Below are positions 1 through 8,889 of a stretch of 64,000 nt of DNA, piece after piece (the first letter of the stretch is position 1; every line of letters starts with the position of its first letter). The position numbers and the translations under genes are program-made. Source of the stretch: CAZLBC01 sp964557575 (GTDB lineage Bacteria; Planctomycetota; Phycisphaerae; SM23-33); NCBI GenBank assembly GCA_964557575.1, contig CAZLBC010000001.1:134082-198081 (forward strand), read 5' to 3'. The notes below the pieces were generated by a model. That model was not told where the DNA came from, did not search any database, and saw only the letters and a program-made list of their open reading frames with translations.

Positions 1-1278
1 GACGTCTCCGGCAACACCGACGACGGGGGAGGCGACTTTCTTGGCAATCGTCCCCGCGCCCTTCACCGTTCCCTTGGCAACGTCTCCGACAACTTCCGCG
101 CCCTTCGCGATCGCAGTGCCAACGGTTTCCCGGATATCCTCGGTCATGAAAACCTCGGTTCCGCCGAGATCGGCGGACGGGTCGAGATTCGGGTTTTCCG
201 TAACGGCTTCCCGAACTTCCTCGGGCCTGTCCGGCGTCGCAATGATCCGTGCTTCGCCTCCCGTGCTGGCGTGGTCCTGCGCGGACATCTTCATATCGCT
301 GTATTGCTGCGGGTCCCAGTTCGACTCCAACGTTCCTCCGACGGCCCACGCGCCGTCTTGGCTTTGCGTGAGGAGCGCGAGCGTCTGTCCGCCGTACTGT
401 TCGACCATCCGCTGCGCTTCTTCCTCAGCGGCGGCCTGAAGCTCGTCCGGGTCCTGCTGCTCGAACATCGAATCGAGAACGGATTCGACCGTTGCTCCGG
501 TGACCGTCATCTTTCCCTTCTTGACGGTCGGAATATCCGCCGTCGTCTGCGCGTCCTGCTTGGACGGGAGGTCCGCCGGAAAGCTCCCTTGACTCGCGAT
601 GCGGCCTCCGCCGCCCCTCGACCCGCCATCCGAGACTGAACCGACTTCGGAGCCGGTGTAGTCTCCGCTCTTATCGCTGTCGGGATTGTCCATCTGGTAA
701 AGGTTGTTCGCGACGGTCATCGGCTGCGTCTTTTCGGGCTTCCCGCCCTTCGGACCCGCGCCCTTTCCGCCGCCGCTTCCGCCGTGCGCGCCGACCGTCG
801 TGGCGTCCGTTCCGCCGTCCGTGGACGGAATGTCGGCATCTTCGTTGTTGTCGGAACCGCCGGTGAAATCGTCGGGAAGGTCATCGTCGTCGACCGGGCT
901 GTCGATTCCGTCCATGCCCTTCGGCTTGTCCGGATTATCACTGGTTACGGCGCGGTCGCCGGAGTCGACGTCGAACCGGTCGGAAGAAGGCTCCTCGGTT
1001 CCCGTGGGCTTGTCCGCCGACGGCGAAAAATTCCCGTATCCCATCTCGTACAACGCCTGTCTGGAAAACCGGCGCGCGACTTGAGCTTCGGTAATGTTTT
1101 GAACCGCGCCCTGAACGTCGGCGGGGAAAACCCCCACGGCGTTTCCGTGGCTGTCTTCCACAAAGTGCCGCTGCTCTGTTCCGCGCGTCGCGATCACCGT
1201 GCCGTCAACGTACTGGCACTGGAAACCGCATTCCTCCAGCGCAACGACAACCTTCTGGATGCTCACTTCACCGTTCAT
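1..1278 (-). CDS. Unknown acidic protein, 3' part cut by window edge
   Basis: The frame is open from an ATG at 1278 to the left edge, giving 426 codons with no stop, so the C terminus is missing. I do not recognise the family. The first ~100 residues look folded (a small domain with MNGEVSIQKVVVALEECGF). Residues ~100-250 are acidic and Gly/Asp/Ser-rich, probably disordered. The visible end is rich in Ala, Gly, Val and Lys (GTAIAKGAEVVGDVAKG), like an amphipathic repeat. A CAGGGAG ribosome binding site precedes the ATG, and the gene starts 18 bp after the stop of the upstream gene, so they are probably one operon. A structural or virion role is possible but not shown. Confidence 0.7.
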   Translation of the reverse strand, partial: MNGEVSIQKVVVALEECGFQCQYVDGTVIATRGTEQRHFVEDSHGNAVGVFPADVQGAVQNITEAQVARRFSRQALYEMGYGNFSPSADKPTGTEEPSSDRFDVDSGDRAVTSDNPDKPKGMDGIDSPVDDDDLPDDFTGGSDNNEDADIPSTDGGTDATTVGAHGGSGGGKGAGPKGGKPEKTQPMTVANNLYQMDNPDSDKSGDYTGSEVGSVSDGGSRGGGGRIASQGSFPADLPSKQDAQTTADIPTVKKGKMTVTGATVESVLDSMFEQQDPDELQAAAEEEAQRMVEQYGGQTLALLTQSQDGAWAVGGTLESNWDPQQYSDMKMSAQDHASTGGEARIIATPDRPEEVREAVTENPNLDPSADLGGTEVFMTEDIRETVGTAIAKGAEVVGDVAKGTVKGAGTIAKKVASPVVGVAGDV

Positions 1279-1296
1279 GTTCTGACTCCCTGAGTT

Positions 1297-3183
1297 TTAC
1301 CGCAGAACCTGCTGGATCGATTTTCCGATAATGTCGGGCATCGGAACGTCCAGCGGACGACTGACCGTCGGCGCGAATACGCTTTGCAGGTCCGGCCCGA
1401 AATCTTCGCCCGGCTTCGGGATATAAAGTACCCACCAATCGACATTCTCATCAAGCGGCCCCCCGAGTATCCGGACTTCGGGGTAGTCCTGCTGGATTCC
1501 CTGCGCGACGGCCTGCACGTCGGATTCTTCGAGCGTCGGGTTCAGAAGGACGTAGAGGGCTTCCGCGCCCTTGTCGAAAACGGCGTCTTCAAGAACATCC
1601 AGCATGTTCAACCGGTTCATTTTTCGAATGACCCGGTCGAGTATAAGGTCGGACTTCCCCGTGCGCACGTACCCGTACGATACGGCTTCAAGCATCGCAC
1701 GACGCGGGCCGACGACCGGAGCGCGCGACGCCATCCAATCTTGCGCGGCGTGCATCCCGGACTGCGAATCGAACGTCATGAACCCGAGTTTCCCCTTCGC
1801 GCACTCGACGATAACGCCTTCATTCGGGATTCCTAAAACGAAATCGTCGCCTTTCCGCTTGAGCCACGGACGTTCGGATTCCATCCCCTCGGAAAGCTGC
1901 GCAAAGGCGATGTGCATGTCGTACGTGGAAAGAGGATGCCTCGTGTCCCAAACATAGTAGCCTTCCGTCATCGTCGGCCGGGGAAGCTCGCCGGAACACA
2001 AGACGTGGCCTTCGGCGACGTGAATAACCGGAACGCCGCCGAGAGACATCCGCTTCGCCTTCCCGTGAAACCACGGCATTCCGTTGACGGTCGGAACACT
2101 CTCCGACATTTCAACCTTGCTGTTCGAAAGGTCCTCGTATTTTCCGGAAGCCAATCGCATCGACTCGTCGTGTCGGCGAAGCTCGACCTTCACTTGGCGT
2201 TTGTCTTCCGGCGCGCGGTTGCTGCTGGAATCCCCGGTGTACCTCACGGCGTTTTTACGCCCGGCCTCTTGACGGCCGTCACGCGTGATCGCGTTTCTCG
2301 CCTTGTCGTCGTTCCCCTGTCGAACGCCCTCCTTGGCGTTTCGTCGGTTTCTTTGAATCTGCAACGGATCGCTGACATTGATCCCGTACGATTCATTCCG
2401 CGCCGCCTGCGCTTGGGCGACGTCCGGAATATTTCCACGCATGTTCCCCATGCGACTCACAAGTCCGCGCGTCGCGTGGTAGTGGTTGATCCGCGACTGC
2501 TGCGGATCGGTCGGCTCACGCTCGGGAGCCGTCGCGCTGGGACGAGGGATCGAGAAATCGATAATCCCGGGAACCTCGCGATGCTGCGCGGGTCCTCCGG
2601 GAATAAAAGGACCGGGACGGTCCCACGGGTACTTGGACCACTGAGTTCCCGACCCGACTCCGCCAAGCGAGTTGACGTAGTATTCGTCGAGCATCTTCCG
2701 CGCCTTCTGCGCCTCGGTCCACGTCGGGAGGGCTGAAACACCCACAGACTCCATGTGCGTGCGGAGCGCGTCGAACCGGTGCTTTCGCCGGACCTCGCAA
2801 AGCAACGCCGCACAAAGCTCGTGGACCTCCGGGGCCGCTTCGTTCAAGCGATCTCCGTACTCCCCGATGATGTTGAACAACGCCTCGTCGCGCTGACGCC
2901 ACGGCACAATGGCTCCGGGATGCTGATCGGCGCGGCTCCGCTTGTTCAACAGAGCGGTAATGTCTCCGACCGCGCCCGCGTCCCGTTCCGGCGGTTCGGC
3001 AAGTTTCAAACCGGTTTCGGAATCGGACTTGCGTTCCCAGTCGTTGGAAATCTGATCGTCGATGTCTTCCTCGCCCGGATCGTTTCCGAACAGTCCGCGA
3101 CCCATCCCGTAAATCTTGGCGTTCTGCTGGACGACTTCCGGGTCGTTCAGCGGCCCCGATCGATCTTGACGTTTCTTAGCCAT
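1297..3183 (-). CDS. Unknown 628-residue protein
   Basis: Starts MAKKRQDRSGPLND with a GGAG ribosome binding site; longer upstream starts would cross the promoter. The basic, disordered N-terminal 250 residues contain charged low-complexity stretches. The last ~220 residues look globular, with a VIRKMNRLNMLDVLEDAVF segment and a final beta-rich domain (GGPLDENVDWWVLYIPKPG). I do not recognise a family. The next gene upstream, also starting MAKKSKR, shares the Lys-rich MAKK start. A sigma-70-like promoter lies directly ahead. Confidence 0.7.
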   Translation of the reverse strand: MAKKRQDRSGPLNDPEVVQQNAKIYGMGRGLFGNDPGEEDIDDQISNDWERKSDSETGLKLAEPPERDAGAVGDITALLNKRSRADQHPGAIVPWRQRDEALFNIIGEYGDRLNEAAPEVHELCAALLCEVRRKHRFDALRTHMESVGVSALPTWTEAQKARKMLDEYYVNSLGGVGSGTQWSKYPWDRPGPFIPGGPAQHREVPGIIDFSIPRPSATAPEREPTDPQQSRINHYHATRGLVSRMGNMRGNIPDVAQAQAARNESYGINVSDPLQIQRNRRNAKEGVRQGNDDKARNAITRDGRQEAGRKNAVRYTGDSSSNRAPEDKRQVKVELRRHDESMRLASGKYEDLSNSKVEMSESVPTVNGMPWFHGKAKRMSLGGVPVIHVAEGHVLCSGELPRPTMTEGYYVWDTRHPLSTYDMHIAFAQLSEGMESERPWLKRKGDDFVLGIPNEGVIVECAKGKLGFMTFDSQSGMHAAQDWMASRAPVVGPRRAMLEAVSYGYVRTGKSDLILDRVIRKMNRLNMLDVLEDAVFDKGAEALYVLLNPTLEESDVQAVAQGIQQDYPEVRILGGPLDENVDWWVLYIPKPGEDFGPDLQSVFAPTVSRPLDVPMPDIIGKSIQQVLR

Positions 3184-3213
3184 AGGTTTTTTCTCCATGC
3201 CTGCGACGTGGGG

Positions 3214-3243
3214 ATTATCACATGAAGCCGCCCGCGCTGTCAA
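3214..3243 (-). promoter_or_regulatory. Sigma-70-like promoter
   Basis: On the minus strand TTGACA (3238-3243) and GATAAT (3214-3219) are separated by 18 bp, 31 bp ahead of the MAKKRQ start. The -35 box overlaps the stop codon of the upstream gene. Confidence 0.6.
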
Positions 3244-3674
3244 CTCAGCAGGATGTCCCGCCGCATTTCCTGCAGTTGCCGCATGGCGGAAACAGCCGCG
3301 TTCACCTCGCCGGGCTGCATGTCTCTCAAATGGTCGAGCATCACCTGATCGGGGATTCCGGTGTCCGCGACGTCATCCTTCAATAGAAGCCGACGGACCT
3401 GCGCGTGGAGAAGCTCGAACTCAACCCACTCCATGCGCTTGACCTTCTTGATCTGCGGGTCAAGGATCGCAATCATCTGCTTTCGAAGATCGATAGCGCG
3501 CTTCTCCACCGACTCCGGCGGATTCGCGCGCAGGTCCCCAAGGGCCTTCCGGTACGCCTTCTTGGCGGACACGACGTCAGTTGTCACAAGAAACGAGTTC
3601 ATGTACTCGGCTTCGGCAAGCTGCCGCCGGGCGTCTTCGATCGATTGTTCGGAACGTTTGGATTTCTTAGCCAT
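3240..3674 (-). CDS. Unknown helical protein, 144 aa
   Basis: Starts MAKKSKRSEQSIEDARRQL. It is predicted all-helical by composition, with long charged amphipathic stretches (KKAYRKALGDLRANPPESVEKR) and no Cys or catalytic motif. Family not recognised. It overlaps the upstream 71-codon gene by 8 bp, indicating translational coupling. The mostly helical, charged sequence would suit a scaffold or adaptor, but that is only an inference. Confidence 0.65.
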   Translation of the reverse strand: MAKKSKRSEQSIEDARRQLAEAEYMNSFLVTTDVVSAKKAYRKALGDLRANPPESVEKRAIDLRKQMIAILDPQIKKVKRMEWVEFELLHAQVRRLLLKDDVADTGIPDQVMLDHLRDMQPGEVNAAVSAMRQLQEMRRDILLS

Positions 3675-3882
3675 TCAACTGCTGCTGGATGCGTCCCCCG
3701 AACTGCGCGTGTCGGATTCCGATCGGCAGCCGGTTGATCTTCTCCGCCTGCTCGGACGTGACCTCGATGACCCGTCCACGCTCGTTCTCGTTGACCGACA
3801 CGGGGTCGGAACCGGTCGTGTCCCTGATCCGGCTCCGCATTTCATCGCGGCCCAGTCGACTGCTCACTACGTACTTCGGCAT
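3667..3882 (-). CDS. Unknown small basic protein, 71 aa
   Basis: Starts MPKYVVSSRLGRDEMRSRI behind GGAGG with 9-bp spacing. It includes a VSVNENERGRVIEVTSEQAEKIN segment with beta-strand character. No family recognised. The start lies inside the 3' end of the WbqC-like gene (41-bp overlap) and the stop overlaps the next gene, so it sits in the middle of a coupled operon. Confidence 0.6.
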   Translation of the reverse strand: MPKYVVSSRLGRDEMRSRIRDTTGSDPVSVNENERGRVIEVTSEQAEKINRLPIGIRHAQFGGRIQQQLNG

Positions 3883-4579
3883 TGTCCGTTTCCTCCTGCG
3901 GTCTCCATCCGCCCTTGACGTGCTTCAAAGTATACTGCGCGCCGTGCGTCAGTAAACAGTCAAGGATGCTCATTCGAGGATGCCACCCCAGGTGAACCTG
4001 CGGATACGGTATGTTAACGTAATCCTGAAACACGAACTCGACGTCTGAATCGGGAAAACGCTTCGGCAGCGTCCCGATGTTCCCGGCCCCCGACAGCAAC
4101 GCGTCGGCCCCGGTCTCTTCGACGATGTGCATGGAAAGCGCGTGAAAATCCTCGACGACGGCGTCGGTGATAGCGGAACACAGCTTAACGGGAGTCGCGA
4201 TTCCGAGAAGCTCCTTCATGCGGTGGATCAATCCGACATTGACGTCGATCAGCTTCTTGTGCCCTAGAAACTCGAAAACCAAGTCCGCGTATTCTTCCCA
4301 ATAGCGGGCGCGGCCCCGGTAGTTCGCCTCCACGATGCTCCACCCCCGTCGAACGTCGGAACGCGACTTCACTTCGATGTCGCGAACCATGTTCCCCCGG
4401 CGGGATACGGGAACCGTGAACCAAGACCAACCGTCCGCCGTCCGAACCCGGTTACGGTTCTGGTAGTGGCGGTGTCGGAACCGCATCGTGTCCGCGACGA
4501 CCAGCAAGTCCGCGTAATACAGGCGATTCCAGAATCCGAGGTACGGAAGAAATTCAGGAGGTTGAACTGATACGATCAT
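3842..4579 (-). CDS. WbqC-like family protein
   Basis: 245 residues starting MIVSVQPPEFLPYLGFWNRL. The N-terminal pattern QP.(F/Y)LP.LGF, followed by a DLLVVADTMRF-like strand and YQNRNRVR...W.TVPV, matches the WbqC family, found in O-antigen and surface-glycan gene clusters. The family's biochemical role is not well defined. A later segment, ETGADALLSGAGN, resembles the family's sugar- or ligand-binding half. Sugar-nucleotide genes fcl and gmd lie 12 kb away on the same strand, which fits glycan modification. The ATG at 4579 was chosen because the N terminus then aligns with the family. Confidence 0.75.
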   Translation of the reverse strand: MIVSVQPPEFLPYLGFWNRLYYADLLVVADTMRFRHRHYQNRNRVRTADGWSWFTVPVSRRGNMVRDIEVKSRSDVRRGWSIVEANYRGRARYWEEYADLVFEFLGHKKLIDVNVGLIHRMKELLGIATPVKLCSAITDAVVEDFHALSMHIVEETGADALLSGAGNIGTLPKRFPDSDVEFVFQDYVNIPYPQVHLGWHPRMSILDCLLTHGAQYTLKHVKGGWRPQEETDNAEVRSEQSTGPR

Positions 4580-4640
4580 GGCGACTCCAGCGATCCGACG
4601 TCCATTGGCGTTCTTCGCTACCGAGTACGAAAACACAAAA

Positions 4641-4661
4641 GCCTCCCGGCGACCGGGAGGC
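4641..4661 (-). terminator. Intrinsic terminator
   Basis: A perfect 9-bp stem (GCCTCCCGG / CCGGGAGGC, 3-base loop) is flanked by A-run and T-run, so it can work in both directions. It ends the transcript of the 4692-5069 gene. Confidence 0.8.
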
Positions 4662-4691
4662 TTTTAATACTGACGGGTAGCGCGAACGGAG

Positions 4692-5069
4692 TCAAGCGAT
4701 CACTCGACGCTGGACCGGCATGTCCGAAGTGACCGGAATCTCCTGCACGCCGATCGCGCGCCCGATCGCTGCGGACTGGTTGTCAGCGTACCTTCGCATC
4801 CGGTAGTTCGCTTCCCCGGCCAACGCCGTCGTCATCCTTCGAAGTTCAGGAGTCGCTTCAATCCCAAGGCGATCCACGATGAACCGCGTCAGGCTTTCTT
4901 CCGAGAATATCTCGGGGAGCGGCATCGGGACCCCGACGAACACGACGTCGCCTACGCGAAGGTCCTCCGTAAGGACGTACTGGGACGCGGCAGCCGCGTG
5001 ACTGGACGCGTACACGGCGTCCCACGGTCCGTCTTTGTAAACGCTGCACAGGTAAGTTCTGAGTTCCAT
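4692..5069 (-). CDS. Unknown protein, 125 aa
   Basis: Starts MELRTYLCSVYKDGPWDAVY; GGAG lies 8 bp before this ATG, so I prefer it to a GTG three codons upstream. The pattern of a short N-terminal beta sheet followed by ASSHAAAASQYVL and a GDVVFVGVP strand is seen in small phage proteins that handle periodic 'input conversion' but no named family was recognised. It is a single-gene transcript: a sigma-70-like promoter lies ahead and a strong terminator follows. Confidence 0.65.
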   Translation of the reverse strand: MELRTYLCSVYKDGPWDAVYASSHAAAASQYVLTEDLRVGDVVFVGVPMPLPEIFSEESLTRFIVDRLGIEATPELRRMTTALAGEANYRMRRYADNQSAAIGRAIGVQEIPVTSDMPVQRRVIA

Positions 5070-5099
5070 CGATTTCACTCCAACGTTGCCTACGCTGGA

Positions 5100-5129
5100 A
5101 TAATACCGCTAAAACCCCGTGTAAGTCAA
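5100..5129 (-). promoter_or_regulatory. Sigma-70-like promoter
   Basis: TTGACT (5124-5129) and TATTAT (5100-5105) on the minus strand with 18-bp spacing, 31 bp before the start of the 4692-5069 gene. The DNA just upstream (5130-5150) is AT-rich, as in UP elements. Confidence 0.65.
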
Positions 5130-5224
5130 TATATTGTATACGGTTACGCTGAAAGACCCGAAACCTCGAAGTATGCTCACATCGGACCACGGTTCGCGTA
5201 AGTGCATATAGTGCAACGGCTTAC

Positions 5225-5794
5225 TCATGCTCCGAACGGTTCCAAATACCGCACGGATTCACGTTCAGCCACCGGAATAAATTTCGCGCCAAGAGCGTGA
5301 AAGAAAGTCTCCTCGTCCGGAGTGGCGAGCTTGACGTCCCCTTGCTTCAGTCCGGACGCGCCGAATTTCATCCCGCGCTTCTCCGCGAACATATCGATCA
5401 TCTGACAAAGGATGACCGGACCGGTCGCGTGAACGGTCGCCGCTCCCGCGTAAGCCGGGTCGACAACGATCCACGAAACGCTTCCGCTGTCGTCGGGGAG
5501 AGCCGTGTAGTCGTACACCTTGAACGACTTGACAACGGCTCCGGGCCAGATCGCCTTCACGTTCGCGCTGATGCGCGCCCGGAGGTCAACGAGGTTCGCG
5601 CCCTCGGTCCCGACGACGACGAAGCAAAGATGCTTGACCTTTTTCGCGTCCGGGTTCCGTCGAATGTCCCCGCAAACCACGACGCGGTCGACCCCGGACT
5701 TGACGTTGTAAAAACCGCCGGACCCGAAAGCCGGGTTTATCTGTTCCGTCAGATTCCTCACGTATTCCGCCGACCAAAAATCGTAAGCCGCCAT
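5225..5794 (-). CDS. Divergent Pol X-like nucleotidyltransferase
   Basis: 189 residues. The layout follows small phage nucleotidyltransferases related to DNA polymerase X: a helix, then VCGDIRRNPDAKKVKHLCFVV where the family has GS.RR......GDIDL, then a middle sheet, then TGPVILCQMIDMFAEKRGMK and a C-terminal thumb-like ATPDEETFFHALGAKFIP (compare EEE.F..LGL..IPP.ER). The two catalytic Asp of GDIDL appear to be replaced (HLC), so it may be inactive or structural. Strong GGGAGG site before ATG 5794. It immediately follows the VWA gene. Confidence 0.55.
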   Translation of the reverse strand: MAAYDFWSAEYVRNLTEQINPAFGSGGFYNVKSGVDRVVVCGDIRRNPDAKKVKHLCFVVVGTEGANLVDLRARISANVKAIWPGAVVKSFKVYDYTALPDDSGSVSWIVVDPAYAGAATVHATGPVILCQMIDMFAEKRGMKFGASGLKQGDVKLATPDEETFFHALGAKFIPVAERESVRYLEPFGA

Positions 5795-5795
5795 G

Positions 5796-7754
5796 TCAAC
5801 CTCCCAAAAACTTGCGTTGCATCACCCGGACGAAGTCGCTTTCCACCTGCGACCTCGACGTGTCCAGCATAACGTACTCGTCGAAACAGCGCGCCACGTT
5901 TGTCGGAGCGTTCACTCCAAAGCCGATCGTCTCGATCCCGAAGGCTTCCCGTGCGTGTCCCGCGAAACGGCGCATGAACGCCTGCGCATCTCCGTACGCG
6001 CCGTTCGGCGCGCCGTCAGTGAGAATGAACAACAGCTTGCGTTCTTCCCTGCGTTCGGACAAACGTCGCACCGCGCCGACCATCGCTTCCGCCATCGGCG
6101 TTCCCCCCGAAGCAACCGGGTAAAAACAACCCTCGCGTTGTGACAAGCGCGACGCAAACGGCTTCACGACATGGTACGTCGCCGCCGCGCGTCCGCCCGA
6201 CGTGAAAACCGCGACCTCGGTCTTCGCGTGACACTTCTCAAGGACCTCGCAGAAGAAGTACGCGCAACGCATCACCGTCTTCGATTTAACGCCGACCATG
6301 GAAGACGATCCGTCGATTAAAAGCGTGGCGGCGGTGAACACCTCGCGACCTCGCCGACGCTGTTCGAATATGTCAGACGGGCCGTTGCGCACGGCGAGTA
6401 AGTGAAGGTCTCCGGGATTTATCGATCCGTACTCTTGCTGCGGCCTGTACTTGTTGGCGCGCTTCGCCAAAAGGAACCGGCGCATCTGCTGCGAGATGAC
6501 CGGAAACAGGTTCTTCGAATTGGCTGCGATCGTACGAGACGCGAGCGGCAACGGGGGCGTATTCCGCACGTGGACGCACTGGTCGTCCACGCGATAATCA
6601 GCGAACTGAGACACGTGCGCCTCAATGTGTTCCAGCGCGCCAAGTCCGCAGTCCACTTCGAGGAAACCGGAATCGGACTCTTCGAGAACGTGGCGCGCGG
6701 AGTCCCGCACGAGTTCCCGCATCGAGTTCGCGTCCGCGAAAACCGAGTGGTCATCGACGTCGTCCCCGCGACTCGCCGTGCCTTGGAACATCTCCTCGAC
6801 AATCAAGTCTTCAACGTCTTTGACATCATCGGAAGTCTTCGCTTTTTCCGTGCCGCCAATCGGTGTGACGACAGACGGCGAGGGGTCCCCGTCGGACTCC
6901 GACCCCGCTTCGGACTTTTCACCGGACTGCGGCTCCCCGCCGCCAGCCTTTTCACCGGACACGGAACTGACGTCGTCTTCGTCGCCCGGTTCGGAATTAC
7001 CGCTTGATTCGCTTTCTTCACCATCCTCGGAAGACGCGGACTCCTCGCCCGATCCCCCCGGAATGCTAATCTTGTACTCGTCGTCCCCGTCGCCGCTGGA
7101 AGACTGATCCGCTTGCTGGTGCAGCATCTCCAAGAACTCGACGGCGATGTCGTGCGTCTCCTCGACCGTATTCGCGTTGAGCGACTTGTGAACGAACGGA
7201 AGCCACGACCGAACCAGCGCGAGCATCCCCTTCGAGGCGCGCGGAATCACATAGTCCTTGAACAGCCTCGGAAACCGTGTCAGTGCAAGAGCGGTAACGG
7301 CTTCATCCGCCGAATCCTGCATCGGAGTCTTCATCCTGTCCGCAACCGGATCGCGCTGGAACATGTAGCGGCGCACCGCTTCGAAGTATTTCATCGAACC
7401 GGGAAAACGCTCGTAGACGTTCTGCTCGATCCGCATGTCCTCGAAGACGTTCCAGACGACGGGTCCGAACATCCCGTAGTTTTTCGCCAAACGCTTCTTC
7501 ATGTTGACGACATCCGGCGAGTTCGTTCGCGATCCGCGCACAAGGTCCACGTGACCCGCCTCGTGGTCGATCGCCCCGATAATCGCCGCCTCGACATCCG
7601 CCGGAATCTCGTCCGGAAGCGCGAACACGCGGATCGTGTCGCCGTCGGTCATCGGCTGATCACCCGAAAACACGATGGAAACGCCCATGTTCTTCGACAG
7701 CATGCGCGCCCACTTCCGCAGAACCGTTTTGAATATGCTCTTCGTCTTTTTCAT
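5796..7754 (-). CDS. CobT-like protein with HExxH and C-terminal VWA domain
   Basis: 652 residues starting MKKTKSIFKTVLRKWARM. An N-terminal domain carries HEAGH, a zinc-metallopeptidase-like motif also seen in CobT-type proteins. Residues ~215-320 are acidic low complexity (Ser/Glu/Asp/Gly). The C-terminal VWA domain has a MIDAS motif, LLIDGSSSM, and LLFILTDGAPNG. CobT/CobS-type pairs couple an AAA+ ring with a VWA subunit for metal insertion or remodelling. Here the AAA+ partner is two genes upstream. Phage versions are widespread, but their substrate is unknown. GAGGA precedes the chosen ATG. Confidence 0.8.
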   Translation of the reverse strand: MKKTKSIFKTVLRKWARMLSKNMGVSIVFSGDQPMTDGDTIRVFALPDEIPADVEAAIIGAIDHEAGHVDLVRGSRTNSPDVVNMKKRLAKNYGMFGPVVWNVFEDMRIEQNVYERFPGSMKYFEAVRRYMFQRDPVADRMKTPMQDSADEAVTALALTRFPRLFKDYVIPRASKGMLALVRSWLPFVHKSLNANTVEETHDIAVEFLEMLHQQADQSSSGDGDDEYKISIPGGSGEESASSEDGEESESSGNSEPGDEDDVSSVSGEKAGGGEPQSGEKSEAGSESDGDPSPSVVTPIGGTEKAKTSDDVKDVEDLIVEEMFQGTASRGDDVDDHSVFADANSMRELVRDSARHVLEESDSGFLEVDCGLGALEHIEAHVSQFADYRVDDQCVHVRNTPPLPLASRTIAANSKNLFPVISQQMRRFLLAKRANKYRPQQEYGSINPGDLHLLAVRNGPSDIFEQRRRGREVFTAATLLIDGSSSMVGVKSKTVMRCAYFFCEVLEKCHAKTEVAVFTSGGRAAATYHVVKPFASRLSQREGCFYPVASGGTPMAEAMVGAVRRLSERREERKLLFILTDGAPNGAYGDAQAFMRRFAGHAREAFGIETIGFGVNAPTNVARCFDEYVMLDTSRSQVESDFVRVMQRKFLGG

Positions 7755-7761
7755 GGAGTCC

Positions 7762-8889
7762 TCACGGGTACGCAACGCGAACAGCGACGATCCGACAGTC
7801 GCTCAACGCCTCGATGGCCACCGATCCGTCCAACCTCTGAGCGGTTCCGCCCTCGATCTGCGCCTTCAACATCCGGAACCAATTCCGCATCGCGTCGGCG
7901 CGCTCTTTAGCTTCCATCCCGACCATCTCCCCGATCCGAAGGGAGAGAACAAGATTAACGCCGTCCTTCGGGAGTACGGATACGGCGCGGACGTCGTTCT
8001 TTCGATGCTGGATCGTAGTAAGCCAATACGCGACATGGCTATGCACGTTTGCGCGCATCGGCTCGGAAACCTTAACGGATCGCTTCCTTCGCGTTCCGGA
8101 TTTGACTTTTTTGATCTTCAAGTGAACACTGACCGGACGGTCGTCGTCAGTCGGCGGATTCAAAAACTCATTGGAGAACGCGATAAAGTCCTTTTCCTCC
8201 GGCCAGTCCGGCATGGAAACGTCAAGCATCGCCGCGCTTCCAATTTGAAACTCGCCGTCCGCTGGCATAGGAGCGTCCCCGGCGGAATCATGCACGACGC
8301 GGACAGGCGAGGAAAAATCCTCTCCCTTCGGATCGTCTCCCGGCGCGATGTCTATGATATCGCCGGAAACCGGGTTCACGGAAACTTCCTGAACACGTTC
8401 CAATACGGACGACAAGCGCGCAGCCTTGTCGTCCAGCATCAGGCACCGGGCCTCGCACAGGATAGACTGCTCGGTAAAACCGGACCAATCGGGCCGCATG
8501 CGCTTGATGTACCGCAACGCCTCGTGGTTGTCGTCGGTACGGATGCGAGAGTCTCCGACCGAAACGTCCATGACCTTGCAAGACGGGTCGAGGGACTCGC
8601 TGTAAAACACGATCCGAACGCCGTTCAAAACGACCGGCTGTCCGTTGTCGGCGACGCTGACGAGTCCGTACGGACACCCCGTGAAAACCGTGGGCTTCAA
8701 GTGCCGGAGGTTCCCACTCGAATCGTACTGGTAGCCCCAGTAGATCATGAACTTCGAAACCTCGTCCTTCTTGATGACATACGCGGGTTTCCCGGGAGTC
8801 CGCCGGTCGACGCCCGGCGCGGACACCAAGCCGAGAGACTCGTAATCCGACCCCGACAATTCGGCCATCGCATTGTAAAGATCAGACAT
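7762..8889 (-). CDS. Unknown protein within the AAA+/VWA module, 375 aa
   Basis: Starts MSDLYNAMAELSGSDYESLG. No family recognised. It overlaps the AAA+ gene by 8 bp and its stop lies within the leader of the VWA gene, so the three are translated together. The central part is acidic (SGDIIDIAPGDDPKGEDF); the C-terminal third is basic then alpha/beta (VKSGTRRKRSVKVSEPMRAN). Its constant place between the two partners suggests an adaptor or substrate subunit of the same machine. That is inference from context alone. Confidence 0.65.
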   Translation of the reverse strand: MSDLYNAMAELSGSDYESLGLVSAPGVDRRTPGKPAYVIKKDEVSKFMIYWGYQYDSSGNLRHLKPTVFTGCPYGLVSVADNGQPVVLNGVRIVFYSESLDPSCKVMDVSVGDSRIRTDDNHEALRYIKRMRPDWSGFTEQSILCEARCLMLDDKAARLSSVLERVQEVSVNPVSGDIIDIAPGDDPKGEDFSSPVRVVHDSAGDAPMPADGEFQIGSAAMLDVSMPDWPEEKDFIAFSNEFLNPPTDDDRPVSVHLKIKKVKSGTRRKRSVKVSEPMRANVHSHVAYWLTTIQHRKNDVRAVSVLPKDGVNLVLSLRIGEMVGMEAKERADAMRNWFRMLKAQIEGGTAQRLDGSVAIEALSDCRIVAVRVAYP

